A DNA stretch of 28,592 bases. Origin: Bacteroidota bacterium. Its GTDB lineage: Bacteria > Bacteroidota > Bacteroidia > Bacteroidales > Dysgonomonadaceae. The stretch lies in assembly GCA_023418255.1 (NCBI GenBank), contig JAEZZZ010000065.1, positions 1-28,592 on the forward strand, in the 5' to 3' direction. The position numbers and the translations under genes are program-made. Of the stretch, positions 23,741 to 28,592 are shown piece by piece. Position 1 is the first letter of the stretch. Each line of letters starts with the position of its first letter. Below the pieces are notes generated by a model that saw only the letters and a program-made list of their open reading frames with translations, was not told where the DNA came from and made no database searches.

Positions 23741-26425
23741 ATGTTGAAGAAAACATTTTATACATCAATACTACTTACCGTTTTCATACAGTTAGCATCA
23801 TTCGGACAAATCAACAATATCGTTCCGATCGATACACTTAGCAAACCGATGCTTGAGGGCAAGCCAATAGATTATATGTCAACGCCGAAAACATTACACA
23901 TCGCTGACATTAAAGTAACGGGAATAGAAGGGACGATGTACGAAAAACAAGACTTTGTCTTAATCAACTTCTCAGGTCTTTCAAAAGGGCAAGCCATTAA
24001 AGTGCCCGGAAGTGAAATATCAACCGCAATCAAGCGATTCTGGAAGCAAGGATTGTTTTCAGATATAAAAATATTGGAAACCAAACGCACAAATGATAGC
24101 ATTTGGTTAGAAATTCGCTTGACCGACAGACCGCGCGTGTTTGACATTCACTATTCCGGCATGAAAAAAAACGAACGTGAAGATATTGAGAAAAAGTTGG
24201 GCTTTGTCAAAGGCATTCAAGTTACACCCAACGAAATCAATCGAGCCAAAATCATCATGAAGCGCTATTTTGCAGATAAAGGTTTTGGCGATGCCGAAGT
24301 ATTTATCACCGAACGTCCGGTAGGAAAAGAAAAAAATCAGATGATTCTTGATATCCGCGTCGATAAAAAAGAGAAAATCAAAGTTCACAAAATAAATATT
24401 ACAGGAAACGAAGCTCTTTCTGAGAACAAACTGGAACGTGCCATGAAGAAGACTAATGAAAAAGGCAAATTAATCAACCTTTTTCGTTCTAAAAAGTTTG
24501 TTGAGAATCTTTATAAAGAGGACAAAAAACTGCTGATAGCCAAATATCACGAACATGGCTATCGTGACGCCGAAATCGTTCGCGATTCTGTATATAAACA
24601 CGACGACAAAAACGTGAATATTGACATTGAAGTGCTAGAGGGACCGCAATATCATATCCGCTCAATAAACTGGGTGGGCAACACACACTACAACTCACAA
24701 AACCTCGAAAAACTACTGGGAATGAAGTCCGGCGATGTTTACAATCAAAAAAAGTTGATGGAGCGCCTTTTGAATGATGAAGACGCGGCCATCAATTTGT
24801 ATCAAAATAACGGCTACCTTTTTTCTCGCATCGACCCTATAGAAATAAATATCGAAAACGATTCCGTTGACCTCGAAATGAGGGTTACAGAAGGACCAAA
24901 AGCAACCATAAAGAAGGTAATGATTCAAGGCAACGACCGACTTTATGAAGATGTTATTCGTCGTGAACTGCGCACCAAACCGGGCAACGTTTTCAGCAAG
25001 GACGATCTTATTCGTTCTGTGCGCGAGCTTGGACAAGCGGGACACTTCGACATGGAAAGTTTCAACCCCGATATAGCTCCCGACCCGTCTGACGGAACTG
25101 TGAATCTTACTTATCCGCTCACATCAAAAGGGAACGACCAAATTGAGTTTTCTGCCGGATGGGGTATCACCGGGCTGGTAGGCAAAATGAGTTTGCGTTT
25201 GAATAACTTTTCGCTCAAAAATCTGTTAAACCCCAAATCATATCGCGGAATTATTCCCCAAGGCGAGGGACAAACGTTGGTGCTTAGTGCCCAAACCAAC
25301 GGACGATACTATCAATCGTATCAATTTTCCTTTATGGAACCGTGGTTTGGCAGAAAACGTCCCAACAGTTTTTCTGTAAGCGCATACTATTCGCGCTACA
25401 CGGGACTAAATAGCGACTACTATAGACAAAGCATGTATGGAATAGGTGCCTACGGCTATGGTTACCCCGGTTACGGTTACGGCGGTTATCCCGGGTATGG
25501 TGGCTACGGCGGCTACCCCGGTTACGGCGGTTACTACCAAGATTTGCACGAATATGCATACGACCCCAACCAAGTATTTGAAATTCTTGGAGTTTCGCTC
25601 GGATATGGTAAGCGATTGGACTGGCCCGATGATTATTTCATTTTGCAAGGAGAGTTAGCATATCAGCGTTACAACTTGAAAAACTGGTCGTTGAATCAAT
25701 TCCCATTTCAAACAGGTTCGAGCAACAGCGTGTCTCTTAACTTAACGCTATCGCGCAACTCGATTGACTATCCGATTTATACGCGCACCGGTTCGCAGTT
25801 CTCACTCAACTTGAATGTTACTCCACCATTCTCGCTTTTCGACAAAAAGGATTATGCACACATGGCAGAAAGCAATCCGGAAAAATATAGATGGAATGAA
25901 TTTCATAAGTGGAAATTAAGGATGCGTACCTTTACGCCATTGACTCCATTGACCGTAAAACGTACGCCGGTGATTGCCACGAGGGCTGAGTTTGGACTTT
26001 TAGGACATTACAACAAAAATAAACTCACACCCTTTGAAACATTCGATATGGGAGGTGATGGAATGACGGGATATTCAAGCATGTTTGCCACAGAAAACGT
26101 TGCATTGCGCGGATATGCCAACAACTCTATTGCCATTCAAGCTCGGGCATATACGCGATTGGGACTTGAACTGCGCTATCCGTTTATTTTGGAGCCTAAC
26201 TCTACCATTTATGGCGTTGCATTTCTTGAAGCGGGAAACGCGTGGCATAGCCTGTCCGATGTTAATCCATTTGATTTGAAGCGATCGGCCGGTGTTGGTG
26301 CTCGTATCTTCTTGCCGATGATAGGATTAATGGGAATTGACTGGGCATATGGATTTGATCCTATTAGAGGAAACAGAAGTCAGGGAGGAAGTCAATTCCA
26401 CTTTATCATAGGGCAGGAATTTTAA
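23741..26425 (+). CDS. bamA: Outer-membrane protein assembly factor BamA
   Basis: The 894-residue protein inserts beta-barrels in the outer membrane. After a signal peptide (ending near LASFGQ) come POTRA repeats up to about residue 450: blocks such as IADIKVTGIEG, IKVHKINITGNEALSENKLERAMK, YHIRSINWVGNTHYNSQNLEKLLGMKSGDVYN and ATIKKVMIQGNDRLYEDVIRRELRTKPGNVF. The C-terminal Omp85 barrel begins near IEFSAGWG and ends in a Phe (FIIGQEF). The conserved loop-6 motif is LRGY (Arg790). It is longer than the about 810 residues of the E. coli protein. An unusual Gly/Tyr/Pro-rich block of 34 residues (566-599) lies between two predicted barrel strands, probably in an outside loop. Next to skp and uppS, as usual. 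Confidence 0.95.
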   Translation: MLKKTFYTSILLTVFIQLASFGQINNIVPIDTLSKPMLEGKPIDYMSTPKTLHIADIKVTGIEGTMYEKQDFVLINFSGLSKGQAIKVPGSEISTAIKRFWKQGLFSDIKILETKRTNDSIWLEIRLTDRPRVFDIHYSGMKKNEREDIEKKLGFVKGIQVTPNEINRAKIIMKRYFADKGFGDAEVFITERPVGKEKNQMILDIRVDKKEKIKVHKINITGNEALSENKLERAMKKTNEKGKLINLFRSKKFVENLYKEDKKLLIAKYHEHGYRDAEIVRDSVYKHDDKNVNIDIEVLEGPQYHIRSINWVGNTHYNSQNLEKLLGMKSGDVYNQKKLMERLLNDEDAAINLYQNNGYLFSRIDPIEINIENDSVDLEMRVTEGPKATIKKVMIQGNDRLYEDVIRRELRTKPGNVFSKDDLIRSVRELGQAGHFDMESFNPDIAPDPSDGTVNLTYPLTSKGNDQIEFSAGWGITGLVGKMSLRLNNFSLKNLLNPKSYRGIIPQGEGQTLVLSAQTNGRYYQSYQFSFMEPWFGRKRPNSFSVSAYYSRYTGLNSDYYRQSMYGIGAYGYGYPGYGYGGYPGYGGYGGYPGYGGYYQDLHEYAYDPNQVFEILGVSLGYGKRLDWPDDYFILQGELAYQRYNLKNWSLNQFPFQTGSSNSVSLNLTLSRNSIDYPIYTRTGSQFSLNLNVTPPFSLFDKKDYAHMAESNPEKYRWNEFHKWKLRMRTFTPLTPLTVKRTPVIATRAEFGLLGHYNKNKLTPFETFDMGGDGMTGYSSMFATENVALRGYANNSIAIQARAYTRLGLELRYPFILEPNSTIYGVAFLEAGNAWHSLSDVNPFDLKRSAGVGARIFLPMIGLMGIDWAYGFDPIRGNRSQGGSQFHFIIGQEF
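25436..25537 (+). repeat. Gly/Tyr/Pro-rich low-complexity repeat in BamA
   Basis: Thirty-four codons encode residues 566-599: 16 Gly, 13 Tyr, 3 Pro, one Ile and one Ala, as repeats of the type PGYGGY. At DNA level TACCCCGGTTACGG recurs, so slippage could change copy number. It lies between strand-like segments FSVSAYYSRYTGLN and FEILGVSLGYGKRL. Confidence 0.92.
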
Positions 26426-26484
26426 CAACGATGTATCGATTCGATTCGTTTATCATCATGATATATCTTGTTGTGCTGCTTGTG

Positions 26485-26516
26485 TTTGAACTTGGAATTA
26501 ACAAAATTTACAATTA
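26485..26516 (+). promoter_or_regulatory. Weak promoter candidate for the first skp gene
   Basis: TTTG (26485-26488), a 20-base spacer, then TACAATTA (26509-26516), a partial match to TAnnTTTG. The spacing is right but the -7 box has two mismatches. The 155-base gap after bamA has no clear terminator, so read-through from bamA is also likely. Confidence 0.25.
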
Positions 26517-26580
26517 TACTGATAAACGAATAGGCTCTCTAAGCGTCTCTACTATACGCAAAATTAAAAAATTTACATAT

Positions 26581-27093
26581 ATGAAAAAAACAATATTTCT
26601 GATAGGCCTGTTCATGGCAATGGCAATGGCAGGAAGCTACGCTCAACGATACGCGTTGATAGATATGGAATATATCTTGGGAAAAATTCCTGCCTATGAA
26701 CAAGGAAATAAAAAAATTGAAGACCTCTCCAAGCAATGGCAAGCTGAAATTAACGCACGTGCCAAAGAGGTGGAAACAATGTATAAAAAATATCAAAGCG
26801 ACCTAAAACATCTTTCAGGCACCGAGAAAACAAAAAGAGAAAATCAGATTGTGGCAAAAGAAAATGAAATTCAAGCACTGCAAAACAAATATTTTGGACA
26901 AGAAGGCGAATTGTTTAAACAGCGTAAAGCTTTCATGCAGCCTATTCAAGATCGCATTTATGAAGTGGTGAAAGACATTGCGACATCATCGGGTTATCAA
27001 ATGGTGATTGACAGAGCATCAGCCAATTCAGTTATTTTCGCTACCCCCGATATTGATATCAGCGATCTGATTTTGACTCGGCTGGGTTATTAA
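26581..27093 (+). CDS. OmpH/Skp-family periplasmic chaperone (first copy)
   Basis: ATG 26581 is chosen because it starts a clean signal peptide, MKKTIFLIGLFMAMAMAGSYA before QRYA; the frame is open 150 bases further upstream. The 170-residue protein has the Skp layout: a short strand YALIDMEYILGKIPAYEQ, a long charged coiled-coil hairpin rich in Lys, Glu and Gln (about residues 37-125), and a closing strand (YQMVIDRASANSVIFATPDIDISDLIL). Skp forms a trimer with tentacle-like helices that hold unfolded outer-membrane proteins on their way to BamA. It follows bamA and precedes a second copy, an arrangement common in Bacteroidales. Confidence 0.88.
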   Translation: MKKTIFLIGLFMAMAMAGSYAQRYALIDMEYILGKIPAYEQGNKKIEDLSKQWQAEINARAKEVETMYKKYQSDLKHLSGTEKTKRENQIVAKENEIQALQNKYFGQEGELFKQRKAFMQPIQDRIYEVVKDIATSSGYQMVIDRASANSVIFATPDIDISDLILTRLGY

Positions 27094-27104
27094 AAATAAT
27101 TGCT

Positions 27105-27112
27105 TATCTTTG
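27105..27112 (+). promoter_or_regulatory. -7 promoter box for the second skp gene
   Basis: TATCTTTG matches TAnnTTTG exactly, 47 bases before the start codon, in the 66-base gap between the two skp genes. Confidence 0.55.
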
Positions 27113-27159
27113 TAAACTTAATGATAAATTCAAATTAATATTCATATAAACAAACTATC

Positions 27160-27669
27160 ATGTTGAAAAAATTACTTATTTTACTTATAGCACTCACGCC
27201 CGCAGTTGCTTTCTCGCAAGGAGTAAAGTTGGCTTATGTAAACTCACAAGAGCTTTTTAGTGCTATGCCTGAACTGTCGAGTATCGAAACCCAACTAGGA
27301 AACGAACAGGAGCAAATTAAGAAAAACGGCGAAGCGTTGCAACAAGAGTTTAACAAGAAACTTGAAGAGTTTCAGAAAGCCGGGAACGTTTCCGAGGCGG
27401 TGAAACAAGATCAACAAAAACAATTGCAAGAAATTGAAGAGCGTTATCAAACATACATTCAAACCAGCCAGAAAAGAATGCAGGAGCTGCAAGAAAAACT
27501 TCTAGGTCCGGTTCACCAAAAAATTGCAACAGCAATTAAGAATGTGGGCGACGAAAAAGGATATACATTCATTTTCGATGTCGCTACCATGCAATCGCCT
27601 ATTGTTTATGTAAATCCTTCCGCAGTGAATGCAACCGCCGAAGTAAAAGCGAAATTGGGAGTTAAATAA
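27160..27669 (+). CDS. OmpH/Skp-family periplasmic chaperone (second copy)
   Basis: The 169-residue protein has a signal peptide (MLKKLLILLIALTPAVAFS before QGVK), the opening strand VKLAYVNSQELFSAMPEL, a Gln/Glu/Lys-rich coiled-coil (about residues 40-120) and a closing segment YTFIFDVATMQSPIVYVNPSAVNATAEVKAKLGVK. It is a paralogue of the preceding gene, but the two differ throughout, so the duplication is old. The two may divide client proteins or form mixed trimers; this is not shown by the sequence. It has its own -7 box and is followed by a clear terminator, which ends the envelope block. Confidence 0.88.
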   Translation: MLKKLLILLIALTPAVAFSQGVKLAYVNSQELFSAMPELSSIETQLGNEQEQIKKNGEALQQEFNKKLEEFQKAGNVSEAVKQDQQKQLQEIEERYQTYIQTSQKRMQELQEKLLGPVHQKIATAIKNVGDEKGYTFIFDVATMQSPIVYVNPSAVNATAEVKAKLGVK

Positions 27670-27705
27670 ACAAAGCGCGCATTTCTCATAAGAAATAAAA
27701 AGAAT

Positions 27706-27740
27706 AAAAAGCTCTTTGTCGATTCGGCAAGGAGCTTTTT
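27706..27740 (+). terminator. Terminator after the second skp gene
   Basis: AAAAAGCTCTTTG (27706-27718) pairs with CAAGGAGCTTTTT (27728-27740) with a single mismatch around a 9-base loop. The stem ends in T5, preceded by A5, so it can work in both directions. Confidence 0.85.
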
Positions 27741-27805
27741 CATTATCATTGAGGAGATTGATGACTTGCAAAAATGAAATCTTTACAAAAACCGCAGCTT
27801 GGTGG

Positions 27806-27913
27806 GTAATCATCCCCAATTCGGCGTCTTTTAGGTCATCTTGCTTTTTTCGATCGTTGGCGAAAATACGTTATGATCAGTTTAAATGAAAGCAATCAAT
27901 TTGGGATGATTAC
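27806..27913. repeat. Spaced inverted repeat
   Basis: GTAATCATCCCCAATT (27806-27821) and AATTTGGGATGATTAC (27898-27913) are complementary at 15 of 16 positions, 76 bases apart. The right arm runs by four bases into the hairpin starting at 27910. It might be the ends of a small mobile remnant or an RNA structure. Confidence 0.75.
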
Positions 27914-27944
27914 GGAGCTACCTGGAATGAGGTGCCGTAATTTT
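27910..27944 (+). terminator. Terminator-like hairpin
   Basis: TTACGG (27910-27915) pairs with CCGTAA (27935-27940) and ACCT (27920-27923) with AGGT (27930-27933), with bulges between and TTTT after it (27941-27944). It lies 45 bases below the end of the minus-strand membrane-protein gene. Confidence 0.4.
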
Positions 27945-27984
27945 CTTCGTTTATTTTGGTTGTTGAAAACAGAGTTTCATTGTT

Positions 27985-28446
27985 TTAATTCTTGCCAAAA
28001 ATGGTGATTTCATCATAAAAAGCGGACTTGCCAAGAAGGATGTGAAAGCCGAAAAAGAAACCTTTAAACTCACTTTTTTGTATCGGGATACTATATCCAA
28101 ACTGCAAGCGCGCCAGGTTGAAAAAGGATAACCCTAAACTTGGCTGAATACTTTTTGTGGAAGCTGAAAGTTCAGAAACAAGAAAATGTTTCCATGTTTT
28201 GTTGATGTGTGCTTCGGGTATCACTTGGAATATGCTCTTCGATGAGTAAAATCGACTACCAATTCCGATATTGAGAGGACCATTTTTGTTTTTGTCGTTA
28301 TTGCTGTTTAAACGATATTCCAAGCCAAAGTAACCAATGCTGCCTCTAACATGTTCATATCCGGCATTTAGGGCGAATCGATGTTGAGCCATTGAGTTGG
28401 TAACGAAGAGTAACAGTACGAAAAAAAGCGGAACTCGTTGCTTCAT
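27985..28446 (-). CDS. Small outer-membrane-like protein of unknown function
   Basis: The 153-residue product has a signal peptide (MKQRVPLFFVLLLFVTNSMA before QHRF), then alternating short beta-strand-like segments: FALNAGYEHVRGSIGYFGLEYRLN, NIGIGSRFYSS, SLGLSFFNLARLQFGYSIPI and FKGFFFGFHILLG. This fits a small beta-barrel or outer-membrane-associated protein, probably eight strands or fewer. I recognise no named family and cannot assign a function. It is transcribed alone, with an exact -7 box 22 bases upstream. The final residues TIFGKN do not end in the aromatic residue usual for Bam substrates, so a soluble beta-rich periplasmic protein is an alternative. Confidence 0.65.
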   Translation of the reverse strand: MKQRVPLFFVLLLFVTNSMAQHRFALNAGYEHVRGSIGYFGLEYRLNSNNDKNKNGPLNIGIGSRFYSSKSIFQVIPEAHINKTWKHFLVSELSASTKSIQPSLGLSFFNLARLQFGYSIPIQKSEFKGFFFGFHILLGKSAFYDEITIFGKN

Positions 28447-28468
28447 CCTTTTTATTTTTGTTGAAATA

Positions 28469-28476
28469 CAAACTTA
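28469..28476 (-). promoter_or_regulatory. -7 promoter box for the small membrane-like protein
   Basis: The minus strand reads TAAGTTTG, an exact TAnnTTTG, 22 bases before the start codon. Confidence 0.55.
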
Positions 28477-28531
28477 CATAAAAAAGTTTGAATTTTATAC
28501 GCCGAGCGATAAAAATCAAGGCCGTAATTGT

Positions 28532-28539
28532 TATATTTG
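28532..28539 (+). promoter_or_regulatory. -7 promoter box for the next plus-strand gene
   Basis: TATATTTG matches TAnnTTTG exactly. A small hairpin (GTGC/GCAC near 28549-28562) and an AT-rich leader follow, then ATG at the window end. Confidence 0.5.
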
Positions 28540-28589
28540 TAATTAAGGTGCTCTATGGCACAAGTGTTTAATCATTAAAAATTATAATT

Positions 28590-28592
28590 ATG
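28590..28592 (+). CDS. Probable start codon of a gene cut by the window end
   Basis: Only ATG is present. It follows a promoter-like box and a leader rich in A and T, very like the leader of the stalk gene at 233. Nothing can be said of the product. Confidence 0.35.

Larger units (their letters stand above)
27741..27984. other. Gene-free stretch with a long inverted repeat
   Basis: No convincing gene is seen on either strand; open frames here are short and lack a signal peptide or recognisable motif. murI, which often follows the two skp genes in relatives, is absent. The stretch holds the spaced inverted repeat 27806-27821/27898-27913 and a terminator-like hairpin at 27910-27944. Confidence 0.6.

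Noticed and set aside
26431..26580. N-terminal extension of the first skp gene with a hydrophobic segment (FIIMIYLVVLLVFEL)
   Set aside because: The frame is open, but ATG 26581 starts a complete signal peptide; an additional membrane segment before it would be unlike the family. A separate tiny peptide cannot be excluded.
27502..27819. 105-codon minus-strand frame across the skp end and terminator
   Set aside because: It runs antisense through the terminator and skp gene and shows no recognisable domain.
27741..27984. Glutamate racemase (murI) remnant after skp
   Set aside because: No frame on either strand gives a MurI-like start or its cysteine motifs.

Overview
The window comes from a Bacteroidales chromosome. 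The closest recognisable relatives are Porphyromonas-, Tannerella- or Dysgonomonas-like bacteria, but I cannot name a genus. The evidence is a type V (Mfa-like) fimbrial operon, an S46 dipeptidyl-peptidase of DPP11 type, the conserved blocks ribD|prmC-recX-comF-pyrE and uppS-bamA-skp-skp, the absence of obvious Shine-Dalgarno sequences, and many upstream regions carrying the Bacteroidota -7 promoter motif TAnnTTTG. No tRNA, rRNA, CRISPR array, insertion sequence or prophage gene was seen.

Layout. (1) 1-123 is the 3' end of a Sel1/TPR-like gene. (2) 233-8833 is a five-gene type V fimbria locus: Mfa1-like stalk subunit, a strong terminator, FimB/Mfa2-family anchor, two fimbrillin-like lipoproteins, and a 1033-residue DUF4906-type putative tip protein with an EF-hand loop and two C-terminal lectin-like modules. 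(3) 8834-9185 is gene-free: a 22-bp tandem array in which each unit is a hairpin, then a palindrome and a terminator. (4) 9186-13904 holds malate dehydrogenase (-), a ROK-family regulator with a structured leader (+), a near-ideal bidirectional terminator, and a DPP11-like periplasmic peptidase (-). (5) 14159-15544 is an aspartate kinase of the type found in ectoine clusters, here without ectoine genes. (6) 15617-20300 is a seven-gene minus-strand housekeeping run: prmC, recX, comF, pyrE, an SRPBCC gene overlapping pyrE by ATGA, kdsA and maf. (7) 20399-27669 on the plus strand holds ribD, a DUF6242-like lipoprotein, uppS, bamA and two skp/ompH chaperones, a cell-envelope block. (8) 27670-28592 holds a terminator, a gene-free stretch with a long inverted repeat, a small outer-membrane-like protein (-), and the promoter and start codon of a further plus-strand gene.

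How the genes work together. The first third makes a surface fimbria whose lipoprotein precursors are probably lipidated, exported, and then cut after an arginine before donor-strand assembly. The last third supplies the envelope machinery for exporting and inserting outer-membrane proteins (UppS for polyprenyl carrier, BamA and Skp for outer-membrane protein assembly; KdsA for LPS inner core). DPP11 fits a peptide-fermenting, asaccharolytic life style.

The window is mostly conventional. The items that most merit a second look are the dimeric hairpin minisatellite behind the fimbrial operon, the terminator placed between stalk and anchor genes, the Gly/Tyr-rich insert in a BamA surface loop, the duplicated lectin-like modules of the putative tip protein, and the ectoine-type aspartokinase without ectoine genes. 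I found no clear evidence for an entirely new multi-gene system.
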